Source of the DNA: an uncultured Spirochaetaceae bacterium | GTDB taxonomy: Bacteria > Spirochaetota > Spirochaetia > Treponematales > UBA12059 | DNA: 7,864 nucleotides | Assembly: GCA_938004315.1 (NCBI GenBank) | Contig: CALKWG010000484.1 | Coordinates: forward strand, 1 to 7,864 | Direction: 5' to 3' | Part shown: piece by piece, positions 1 to 5,977 of the stretch | Layout of the letters: each line of letters starts with the position of its first letter | How positions within the stretch are numbered: the first letter of the stretch is position 1 | Notes under the pieces: generated by a model | Databases searched by the model: none | What the model saw: the letters and a program-made list of their open reading frames with translations, nothing else | What the model was told of the DNA's origin: nothing | Made by a program: the position numbers and the translations under genes

Positions 1-30
1 GCCGCCGCGAGGCCGAATACCGGAGCTCCC

Positions 31-504
31 ATGGCTACTAAGGCCGCCGCGGTATGGCGCCTCGCCCTGGCCTTCGCCTCGCTCTTGGCCGCCTCTCCCT
101 TCGTCGCCTGCGCGGCGGGCCGCGATAAGCCGCAGCCTAAGCTGCCTACCGCCATCCTGCGCTCAGGCGGGGTGAGCGTCGTGGCCGAGCTGGCCAAGAC
201 CGCCGAAGAACAGGCCGTGGGCCTCATGTTCAGGAAGGGGCTGGCCGACGGCGAGGGCATGCTCTTCGTCTACGATAGCGACCGCCGCATGACCTTCTGG
301 ATGAAGAACACCCTGGTGCCGCTGTCGATAGCCTTCCTCGGGGCGGACGGCACGATACGCGAGATCCGCGACATGGAACCCCTGTCCGAGGCCTTGGTCG
401 AGTCGACGCGCTACGCCCGCCACGCCTTGGAAGTGCCCCTCGGCTGGTTCGAGCGCGTGGGCTTAGGCGTCGGCGACCGCTTCGAGCTGCCGCCGGGGCT
501 CTAG
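31..504 (+). CDS. DUF192 family exported protein, possible lipoprotein
   Basis: A 157-residue protein of the DUF192 family, a small beta-rich fold of unknown biochemical role that is usually exported. Family signatures are visible in order: GLMFR (64-68), GMLFVYD (76-82), FWMKNT (89-94), PLSIAFL (97-103), HALEVPLGWF (131-140) and a late GD (148-149). Residues 1-28 form an export signal: a basic start, a hydrophobic run to about residue 26, then Cys27. FVAC at 24-27 resembles a relaxed spirochaetal lipobox, so the mature protein may be lipid-anchored at Cys27; cleavage after ACA by signal peptidase I is the alternative. GGAG at 22-25, five bases before the ATG, supports this start, although the frame stays open to the window edge. 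The gene stands apart from the def operon by 129 nt. The family call is secure; the function is unknown. Confidence 0.9.
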   Translation: MATKAAAVWRLALAFASLLAASPFVACAAGRDKPQPKLPTAILRSGGVSVVAELAKTAEEQAVGLMFRKGLADGEGMLFVYDSDRRMTFWMKNTLVPLSIAFLGADGTIREIRDMEPLSEALVESTRYARHALEVPLGWFERVGLGVGDRFELPPGL

Positions 505-585
505 CCCTAGCTCCAGGCCTCCTCCTCGAATGGGCCGCCGGCTCCTAGCCGCGCGCCGGCCTTCCGACTATCGGCCGGGCGGCCA

Positions 586-614
586 TTGGCGCGTTCGCCT
601 CCGTTCGTTATTAT
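586..614 (+). promoter_or_regulatory. Weak candidate promoter for the def operon
   Basis: TTGGCG (586-591) and TATTAT (609-614) are separated by 17 bases; the -10 matches the consensus at five of six positions and the -35 at three. The weakness is that transcription would begin near 621, inside the ribosome-binding site. Either initiation lies slightly upstream or the AT-rich run serves only translation. Confidence 0.3.
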
Positions 615-617
615 AAA

Positions 618-626
618 AAGGAGGAG
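618..626 (+). promoter_or_regulatory. Ribosome-binding site that fixes the def start
   Basis: AAGGAGGAG is a near-perfect Shine-Dalgarno sequence seven bases before ATG 634. It rules out the longer in-frame reading that begins at TTG 586, whose extra 16 residues (basic, with an RRR run) match nothing expected at the N-terminus of a peptide deformylase. Confidence 0.85.
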
Positions 627-633
627 ACTCGCC

Positions 634-1122
634 ATGTTCGATATATATACCATCGGCGCCGAGGTGCTCAGGCAGCCGGCCCAAGCCATAGACCGTTTCG
701 ACGACGAGCTCGCCAAGACCGTAGAGGACATGTTCGCCACCATGAAGTGGGGCCGCGGCATCGGCCTGGCCGGCCCCCAGGTCGGCCTCACGAAGCGCCT
801 CTTCGTCGTGCAGCTCGAGGACGGCAAACCCCTGACCTTCATCAATCCGGAGCTCATCGCGACGAGCCCCGAGCTCAGCGATTACGAAGAGGGTTGCCTC
901 TCCATACCCGGGGCCTACGCCGAGCTCAGCCGTCCCGCGTCCGTCAACGTGCAGGCCTTTAACGAGCGGGGCCGCCCCTTCAGGCTGGAGGCCGAGGGGC
1001 TCCTGGCCCGCGTCATACAGCACGAGCTCGATCACCTGAACGGCGTGCTCTTCACCGACCGCCTCTCCGAGCGCGTGCGCGAGCGCGTCCTGAAGCAGTA
1101 CGAGAAGCGGATGAGGGCCTAG
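634..1122 (+). CDS. def: Peptide deformylase
   Basis: A 162-residue peptide deformylase, which removes the formyl group from the N-terminal methionine of nascent proteins in the cytoplasm. All three family motifs are present: GIGLAGPQVG (42-51, motif 1 with Gly where many homologues have Ala), EGCLS (86-90) and QHELDHLNG (129-137). Cys88, His130 and His134 are the expected metal ligands and Glu131 the catalytic acid, so the enzyme should be active. Length is normal for the family. The start at ATG 634 is set by the strong ribosome-binding site. fmt begins four bases after its stop, so the deformylase and formyltransferase are made from one message, a common bacterial arrangement. Four of its eight Ile codons are ATA, which is unusual at this GC content. 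Confidence 0.97.
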   Translation: MFDIYTIGAEVLRQPAQAIDRFDDELAKTVEDMFATMKWGRGIGLAGPQVGLTKRLFVVQLEDGKPLTFINPELIATSPELSDYEEGCLSIPGAYAELSRPASVNVQAFNERGRPFRLEAEGLLARVIQHELDHLNGVLFTDRLSERVRERVLKQYEKRMRA

Positions 1123-1126
1123 GCCG

Positions 1127-2101
1127 GTGCGGATACTCTTCGCCGGCAGCCCCGAGATAGCCCTGCCTTCGCTCGAGGCCCTAGGCCGGGAGCACGAGCT
1201 GGTCGGCGTGCTGACGAACCCGCCCGCCCCCGCCGGCCGCGGCATGGCGCTGCGCCCCTCGCCGGTGGCCGCCCGGGCAGCGGAGCTCTTTCCCGGCCTG
1301 CCTATCCTAGAGCCCGAGCGGCTCGGCCCCGCCGAGCGCGAGGCCGTCGCGGCCTTGAAGCCGGAGGCCCTGGTCGTCTACGCCTACGGCCGCCTCTTCG
1401 GCCCCAAGTTCCTCTCCCTTTTCCCGCGGGGCGCCGTCAACGCCCACCCCTCGCTCCTGCCGCGATGGCGGGGCTGCGCGCCCATCCCCTACGCCATCAT
1501 GCATCGCGACGCGGAGACGGGCCTGTCGATCCAGCGCCTGGTCCGCGAGATGGACGCCGGCGACGTCCTGGCCAGGACGCGCATAGCCCTCCGCGGCGAC
1601 GAGACGACCGCCTCCTTGAGCGACTGGGCGGCGACGGAGGGAGCTCGGCTGCTTTCGCGGGTCCTGGCTGACATGGAGGCGGGTCGCGAACGCGGCGAGC
1701 CTCAGGATCCGGCGGCGGCGAGCTACTGCGCCGCCATACGCAAGGACGACGGCCTCGTGGACTGGTCCATGGCCGCCGTCGACATCCACGCGCGCCTGCG
1801 CGCCTTCACCCCCTGGCCGGGGCTTTGGACGAGCCTGGGCGGCCGTCGCCTCGCCCTGCTCGAGGCCGGGCTGGCTCCGGCCGGAGCGGGCGGCGCGGGG
1901 GCGGCGGCCCCGCCCGGCGCCGTGCTTCGAGTAGACAAGTCGGAAGGCATAATGGTACAAACGGGCGAAGGGCAGCTGGCGCTCCTCCGCCTTCAGCTGG
2001 AGGGCAAGAAGGCCTTGCCGTTCAAGGACTTCGCCAACGGCAACCGGGGCCTTGAAGGCTCCGTGCTGGGCGACGGGCCGGCCGCCGAGAGGCTACGATA
2101 A
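1127..2101 (+). CDS. fmt: Methionyl-tRNA formyltransferase
   Basis: A 324-residue enzyme that formylates initiator Met-tRNA using 10-formyltetrahydrofolate. The N-terminal catalytic domain opens with MRILFAGSPEIALPSLEAL, followed by the PAGRG loop (35-39) and SLLPRWRG (109-116). Asn105, His107 and Asp143 correspond to the E. coli catalytic residues Asn106, His108 and Asp144. The C-terminal tRNA-binding domain is recognisable from IRKDDGLVDW (204-213), the TPWPGLW segment (228-234) and LQLEGKKALPFKDF (289-302). An Ala/Gly-rich stretch at 250-263 looks like a low-complexity insertion. The start is GTG at 1127, four bases after the def stop, with GAGG at 1113-1116 as a plausible ribosome-binding site. 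The next gene follows after 12 nt. Confidence 0.97.
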   Translation: MRILFAGSPEIALPSLEALGREHELVGVLTNPPAPAGRGMALRPSPVAARAAELFPGLPILEPERLGPAEREAVAALKPEALVVYAYGRLFGPKFLSLFPRGAVNAHPSLLPRWRGCAPIPYAIMHRDAETGLSIQRLVREMDAGDVLARTRIALRGDETTASLSDWAATEGARLLSRVLADMEAGRERGEPQDPAAASYCAAIRKDDGLVDWSMAAVDIHARLRAFTPWPGLWTSLGGRRLALLEAGLAPAGAGGAGAAAPPGAVLRVDKSEGIMVQTGEGQLALLRLQLEGKKALPFKDFANGNRGLEGSVLGDGPAAERLR

Positions 2102-2113
2102 GGGAGTTGCGTC

Positions 2114-3124
2114 ATGGATATACGATCGATCTTCAAAGGCGGCCATTTCAACGAAATCGACCCGAAGAATTATAAGAAGATAATATTCGCCCTCGTCTCG
2201 GTGATACTGCTCATGGTGGCCTCCGCCGTGGTCGCCTTCTTCCTGGCTTTGCAGGGCGAGGAGAGGACCCTCGTGCCCGACGTCTCGGGTATGGAGCTGT
2301 CGAACGCCCTCATCCGCCTGCAGGAGAAGGAGCTGTATCCGCGCGTGTCCCTGCGCTTCTCCGACGACCCCGAGTCGCGCGGCCGCATCCTCGAGCAGTC
2401 GCCCCTGCCGGGCAGCATCGTCAAGGCCGGCCGTCGCGTCTCGCTGGTCGTCAGCCGCGGCGCCGCGCAGGATAGGATAGGCGCCTACGTCGGCCAGAAC
2501 ATCGAGGAGCTCAAGCTCCAGCTCCAGGCCATCTTCGCGTCGACCCGGCAGCTCATAACGGTCAAGGAGCCGCCGGTCTACGTGTACGACCCCAGCCCCG
2601 CCGGCACGGTGCTCCAGCAGGATCCGCCGCCGGAGACCGAGATCTCGGACGCCGTCGAGCTGACCCTCGTCGTCTCGCGCGGCCCCGAGCGGGCGCTCAT
2701 GCGCGTGCCCGAGCTCGTCGGCCTCGAGCTCAGCGCCGCCGCCGCCCTCATCGAGCGCTCCGGCGTCAACTTCGAATTCAGCGTCCGCGGCGCCGAGGGC
2801 CGGGAGCGGCCCGGCACCGTCGTGTCCCAGCTGCCCGCGCCAGGCAGCCTCGTGGACCATGCCTCGCCCGTCGCCGTCGTATTCGCCCTGCCGGCGGCCC
2901 AAGCCGGCCTCGTCACGGGGCTCTTCAGCCAAGAGCTTCCGGAATATCCCTATCCGCTGCGCATAAGCCTCGTCGCCGTGGCCCCGAACGGGCAGCGTAG
3001 CTCGCTCATCGCCGCCGACCATCCGGGCAAGCTCTTCACCATGCCCTACGCCGTGCCCGACGGCACGGTGCTCGAACTGCAGGTCTCCAACAGGGTCGTC
3101 GCGCGGAGGGAGGCGGGCCGGTGA
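2114..3124 (+). CDS. Single-pass membrane protein with three PASTA domains, no kinase
   Basis: A 336-residue protein with a short cytoplasmic N-terminus (1-21), one transmembrane helix (about 22-46) and an extracytoplasmic region of three PASTA-like repeats: about 52-116, 117-190 and 197-259. Each begins with a VP-x-hydrophobic-x-G type segment, or a degenerate version in the second, and contains a G-x-hydrophobic-x-x-Q-x-P-x-P-G type turn (EQSPLPGS, LQQDPPPE, SQLPAPGS). The first two end in VVSRG. PASTA domains are best known from Ser/Thr kinases and penicillin-binding proteins that bind peptidoglycan fragments, but here there is no kinase or transpeptidase domain. Residues 265-336 form a further beta-rich segment that I do not recognise. 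AAGGGAG (2100-2106), seven bases before the ATG, sets the start. The stop overlaps the next start. A role in cell-wall sensing or envelope scaffolding is inferred from the domains. Confidence 0.9.
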   Translation: MDIRSIFKGGHFNEIDPKNYKKIIFALVSVILLMVASAVVAFFLALQGEERTLVPDVSGMELSNALIRLQEKELYPRVSLRFSDDPESRGRILEQSPLPGSIVKAGRRVSLVVSRGAAQDRIGAYVGQNIEELKLQLQAIFASTRQLITVKEPPVYVYDPSPAGTVLQQDPPPETEISDAVELTLVVSRGPERALMRVPELVGLELSAAAALIERSGVNFEFSVRGAEGRERPGTVVSQLPAPGSLVDHASPVAVVFALPAAQAGLVTGLFSQELPEYPYPLRISLVAVAPNGQRSSLIAADHPGKLFTMPYAVPDGTVLELQVSNRVVARREAGR

Positions 3125-4440
3125 GCGCGGCGCGGCGCGGCGCCGCCGGGAAGGCCGTAGCGACAGCCCCCGTCCTAGCCGAGGGGCCGAAGGAGCCGGC
3201 TACGAAGGCGCCCGTTCGCCGACGACGGGCGGCCGGGGCGCCTGCAACAGCCGCCGAGAAGGCTATCGCGGCGCCGTCCAAGCGCAGGCGTCCGGCCGCG
3301 CCCCGCTCCTACGCCGTGGAGCTCGTCCGCATGGCCCTCTACGACGTCGGACGCTCCATCGACCTTAAGAAGGCGGCCGCCCTCCTACCGGGTACCGCCG
3401 GCATGCGCATACTCCGCCGCCGCGATACCCCCGGCTCGCTGACCATGCCCACCCCGCTCTGCGTCGACCTGCGCTCCGGCCCCCAGAAGGCCTTCGCCGA
3501 CGAGGCCATAGAGGGCTTCGCCGCCATGGCCCGCGTCTACGACGAGGGCGTCATATCCATCGTCGTGCGCCTGCGCGTCAACGCCACCCTCGAGGAGCTC
3601 CACGGCCTGGAGGGGCGCCCGCTCTCCCCCGGCATACAGAGCCTGGACAGCTACACCGACGGGCGTTACCGGGCCATACTCGAACAGCTCGAGCCGGCCG
3701 TATCGCAGGACCATTACGACACCGAGCGCATGGAGAAGGAGGCCTATACCGCCTTCTGCTTCGCCGACGTAGGCGGCGCGCCCGCGGATTTCGTCATCGA
3801 GAACGCGCGCGCCCTCACCACCCTGCTGTCGGGCGAGCCCTGGGACGCGCCCATCCACGACTCGCAGGTCCGTAAGTCCATGTCCAATCCCTACTCGTAC
3901 AGCGACGCCGACCTGGCGGTCTTCGACATGGACAAATGCCTCATCATCGACGCCGAGCGCGACTACGAGGACCTCCTCCTCATCACCGAGCTGGCGAACT
4001 ACCAGTTCCTGGAGCTCCGCACCCTGGACCGCCTCCTGGACCGCTGGCTGGACGAGGCGGAGGACGACGTCAACGCCTTCTACAATAAGAAGCCGCGCAA
4101 GGGCGGCAAACGGCGCTCGAGGAAGATACGCACCGGCGCCCTTCAGCGTAAGCTCGCCGTCATCCAGGCTCTGCGCCTGGACGCCCTCTTCATCCTGGAG
4201 AACCTGGAGAATAGCGCCAAGATCATAGGCGACTACTTCCTCGGGAGCGTGTACGAGCACCTCTGCGGCATCTTCAACACCGCCGGCTGGACGCGCTCGG
4301 TCGAGCGGCGCCTGGACGCCCTGCAAAACGTCTATGAGATCGTCAAGGGCGACAAGAACGAGCGCACCATGCTCGTCCTCGAGATCGTCTTCATCGTCGT
4401 CTGCATCATCCCTATCATCCAGTTCGCGTTAAACTCCTAG
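3121..4440 (+). CDS. Tail-anchored membrane protein, possible RMD1/DUF155 relative
   Basis: A 439-residue protein starting at GTG 3121 inside the stop of the PASTA gene (GTGA overlap). GGAGGGAGG (3105-3113) lies seven bases upstream, so the two are probably translationally coupled. Residues 1-62 are low-complexity, rich in Ala, Lys, Arg and Pro, with RRRR (33-36) and KRRR (54-57). A folded, mostly helical and acidic region follows (about 63-320), then a basic patch PRKGGKRRSRK (325-335), then a helical stretch ending in one C-terminal transmembrane helix (about 416-436). There is no signal peptide, so the bulk should be cytoplasmic. The last 100 residues, with VYEHLC, an ERRLDAL helix, KNER and LEIVFIVVCII, recall the C-terminus of RMD1/RMND1 (DUF155) proteins, which also end in a membrane helix. 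The match is by eye and the N-terminal half was not matched. Function unknown. Confidence 0.85.
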   Translation: MSAARRGAAGKAVATAPVLAEGPKEPATKAPVRRRRAAGAPATAAEKAIAAPSKRRRPAAPRSYAVELVRMALYDVGRSIDLKKAAALLPGTAGMRILRRRDTPGSLTMPTPLCVDLRSGPQKAFADEAIEGFAAMARVYDEGVISIVVRLRVNATLEELHGLEGRPLSPGIQSLDSYTDGRYRAILEQLEPAVSQDHYDTERMEKEAYTAFCFADVGGAPADFVIENARALTTLLSGEPWDAPIHDSQVRKSMSNPYSYSDADLAVFDMDKCLIIDAERDYEDLLLITELANYQFLELRTLDRLLDRWLDEAEDDVNAFYNKKPRKGGKRRSRKIRTGALQRKLAVIQALRLDALFILENLENSAKIIGDYFLGSVYEHLCGIFNTAGWTRSVERRLDALQNVYEIVKGDKNERTMLVLEIVFIVVCIIPIIQFALNS

Positions 4441-4457
4441 CCACGGCCGCCCGACTT

Positions 4458-4466
4458 TGCTACAGT
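4458..4466 (+). promoter_or_regulatory. Candidate extended -10 promoter of ackA
   Basis: TGC followed by TACAGT forms an extended -10 element (TGn-TAnnnT) in the 55-nt gap before ackA. Transcription would start near 4473, leaving a short leader that still includes the ribosome-binding site AAAGGAG (4483-4489). No good -35 lies 16-18 bases upstream, which extended -10 promoters tolerate. A separate promoter fits the change in codon bias at ackA. Confidence 0.45.
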
Positions 4467-4495
4467 AAGCTCCAACCACGATAAAGGAGCCGACT

Positions 4496-5839
4496 ATGGT
4501 CATATTAACCCTCAATTGCGGCAGTTCGTCCGTAAAGTACCAAGTCTACGACTGGGATCAGAAGAACGTCCTGGCCAACGGTATCGTCGAGCGCGTCACC
4601 CTCGGCGAATCGGTCATCAACCACAAGGCCCCCGGCATCTGCGAGTTCGTCCAGGAGCACGAGTGCCCCACCCATACCGTCGCCATCGAGCTCATCCTCA
4701 ATACCATCACCCACCCCAAGTACGGCGTCGTCAAGGACATGGCCATGATCGGCGCGGTCGGCCACCGCATGGTCCACGGCGGCATGAAGTTCGCCCGCTC
4801 CGTGCTCATCACCGACGAGTCCCTGGCCACCTTCAAGGAGCTCATCAGCTTGGCTCCCTTGCATAACCCCGCCAACATCATGGGCGTCGAGGCCGCGCGC
4901 GCCGTCCTGCCTAAGGTGCCCCATTGCGCCGTCATGGACACCGCTTGGCACCAGACCATGCCCGAGTCCAGCTTCCTCTACGCCCTACCGCGGGAGTGGT
5001 ACGAGCAGCAGCAGATCCGCCGCTACGGCTTCCACGGCACCAGCTTCCTCTACACCGCCAAGCGCGCCGCCGTGCTCCTGGGCAAGGACCCCTTCAAGAC
5101 CAACCTGATCATCGCCCACATCGGTAACGGCTCGTCCATCAACGCCGTCAAGGACGGCCGCTCCTACGATACCTCCATGGGCATGACCCCGCTCGAGGGC
5201 CTGGTCATGGGCACCCGCTCGGGCGACGTGGACCCCGGCATACTCTTCCACATGATGAACAAGGGCGGGCTCTCCGCCGCCGAGCTCGAGAAGAAGCTCA
5301 ATAAGGAATCGGGCGTCCTGGGCATCACCGCCCACTGGGCCGACCGCCGCGACATCGAGAACGCCGCCGAGCAGGGCAACCACGCCGCCAAGGTCGCCCA
5401 GGCCATCGAGAGCTACCGCATCAAGAAGTACGTCGGCGCCTACTACGCCGCCTTGGGTCGCGTCGACGCCATCGTCTTCACCGCCGGCGTCGGCGAGATG
5501 GGCCCCATCACCCGTGAGCTGGCCCTGTCCGGCCTCGAGGAGCTGGGTATCGTCATCGACCTGGAGAAGAACGCCAAGGCCAAGTGCCGCAACGCGGAGC
5601 TCGACATCACCGGGCCGGGCAGCAAGGTCAAGATCTTCGTCATCCCCACCGACGAGGAGCTCGTGATGACCGAGGACGCCTACGCCCTGATGAACGGCAG
5701 CTACGACGTCCACACCAACTACACCTACCACTTCCAGAGCCCCGACTACGTCAACAAGCAGCGCGCCGCCGGCCTGGAGAACGACCTGAAGAAGAAGCCC
5801 TGGCTGGCCGACATGATCGCTCACCCGCCCAAGAAGTAA
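4496..5839 (+). CDS. ackA: Acetate kinase
   Basis: A 447-residue acetate kinase, interconverting acetyl phosphate plus ADP with acetate plus ATP; usually the ATP-forming step of fermentation. Hallmarks are LNCGSSSVKY (6-15), HRMVHGG (90-96), LAPLHNPAN (119-127), MDTAWHQTMP (147-156), RRYGFHGTS (175-183), AHIGNGSS (207-214) and TPLEGLVMGTRSGDVDP (231-247). Asn7, Ser10, Ser12, Lys14, Arg91, His123, Asp148, His180, His208 and Arg241 fall at the same numbers as the known key residues of the Methanosarcina thermophila enzyme. Two departures stand out: the usual HGTSH motif is HGTSF (Phe184), and the usual GGIGEN loop is AGVGEM (330-335). About 45 residues follow the usual end of the family, starting after the PTDEEL segment (384-389) and its helix. 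The start is fixed by AAAGGAG six bases upstream. Of 29 Ile codons, 27 are ATC, unlike the neighbours. No pta gene is in the window. Confidence 0.97.
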   Translation: MVILTLNCGSSSVKYQVYDWDQKNVLANGIVERVTLGESVINHKAPGICEFVQEHECPTHTVAIELILNTITHPKYGVVKDMAMIGAVGHRMVHGGMKFARSVLITDESLATFKELISLAPLHNPANIMGVEAARAVLPKVPHCAVMDTAWHQTMPESSFLYALPREWYEQQQIRRYGFHGTSFLYTAKRAAVLLGKDPFKTNLIIAHIGNGSSINAVKDGRSYDTSMGMTPLEGLVMGTRSGDVDPGILFHMMNKGGLSAAELEKKLNKESGVLGITAHWADRRDIENAAEQGNHAAKVAQAIESYRIKKYVGAYYAALGRVDAIVFTAGVGEMGPITRELALSGLEELGIVIDLEKNAKAKCRNAELDITGPGSKVKIFVIPTDEELVMTEDAYALMNGSYDVHTNYTYHFQSPDYVNKQRAAGLENDLKKKPWLADMIAHPPKK

Positions 5840-5871
5840 TAAAAGCTTGTAATTAAAGTATTATGGGCTTT

Positions 5872-5897
5872 GCCGGCCCCCGTTATACGGGGCCGGC
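5872..5897 (+). terminator. Strong hairpin after ackA, probable terminator without U-tract
   Basis: GCCGGCCCC (5872-5880) pairs perfectly with GGGGCCGGC (5889-5897) around an 8-nt loop, 32 bases after the ackA stop. A bulged C would allow two more pairs, GT with AC. No T-run follows on the plus strand, so this is either an atypical intrinsic terminator or an RNA 3'-end stabiliser. Confidence 0.5.
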
Positions 5898-5938
5898 GAC
5901 GTCGCCTGCGCGCGTCGCCTGCGACGCGGCGGCCCCAC

Positions 5939-5968
5939 TTGCTCCCGCCGCGCCTCGGCGGCTATACT
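5939..5968 (+). promoter_or_regulatory. Candidate promoter of the Nif3-family gene
   Basis: TATACT (5963-5968) matches the -10 consensus at five of six positions, and TTGCTC (5939-5944) lies 18 bases upstream as a partial -35. The predicted transcription start, near 5975, is only about three bases before ATG 5978, so the message would be essentially leaderless. No Shine-Dalgarno sequence lies before this ATG, which is consistent. Confidence 0.5.
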
Positions 5969-5977
5969 CCGCCTACT

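Larger units (their letters stand above)
505..633. other. Intergenic region with GC-rich inverted repeats
   Basis: This is a 129-nt gap between the DUF192 gene and def, with no credible gene. It holds nested inverted repeats: outer arms GGCCGCC (533-539) and GGCGGCC (578-584), and an inner stem CCGGCC (556-561) with GGCCGG (573-578) around an 11-nt loop. There is no T-run after the stems, so an intrinsic terminator for the upstream gene is possible but not shown. The sequence turns AT-rich just before def (608-619), where promoter and ribosome-binding signals fall. Confidence 0.4.
5840..5977. other. 138-nt ackA to Nif3 intergenic region, rich in inverted repeats
   Basis: The region begins AT-rich (5838-5864) and then becomes very GC-rich. 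Besides the hairpin at 5872-5897 it holds the 12-base palindrome GGCGACGTCGCC (5895-5906), a 13-nt-period repeat of GTCGCCTGCG (5901-5910 and 5914-5923), and a perfect inverted repeat with 8-base arms (5911-5918 and 5921-5928). Two competing stems share the segment at 5945-5952. Reading frames that cross the gap from upstream starts have no family support. Confidence 0.6.

Noticed and set aside
586..633. TTG 586 start for def
   Set aside because: AAGGAGGAG at 618-626 is placed ideally for ATG 634, and the longer form adds residues foreign to the family.
2093..3022. Long minus-strand frame (309 residues) opposite the PASTA gene
   Set aside because: A shadow frame caused by high GC; it has biased composition, no recognisable motif and no ribosome-binding site, while the plus strand shows clear PASTA repeats.
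3385..4326. Long minus-strand frame (313 residues) opposite the tail-anchored protein gene
   Set aside because: Low-complexity Val/Gly/Ala/Glu-rich shadow; the plus-strand gene has ribosome-binding site, coupling and membrane anchor evidence.
4985..5824. Minus-strand frame (279 residues) opposite ackA
   Set aside because: A Val/Gly/Asp-rich mirror of C-ending codons on the other strand; ackA is unambiguous.
5895..5961. CRISPR array or riboswitch
   Set aside because: The repeats are only about 10 bases with 13-nt spacing and no spacers, and no known riboswitch core was recognised; simple GC-rich inverted repeats explain it better.
5870..5977. Upstream in-frame extension of the Nif3-family gene to TTG 5870
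   Set aside because: It would translate the hairpin and repeat region into Arg/Ala/Pro-rich sequence that the family does not have, and it lacks a ribosome-binding site; ATG 5978 gives the typical N-terminus.
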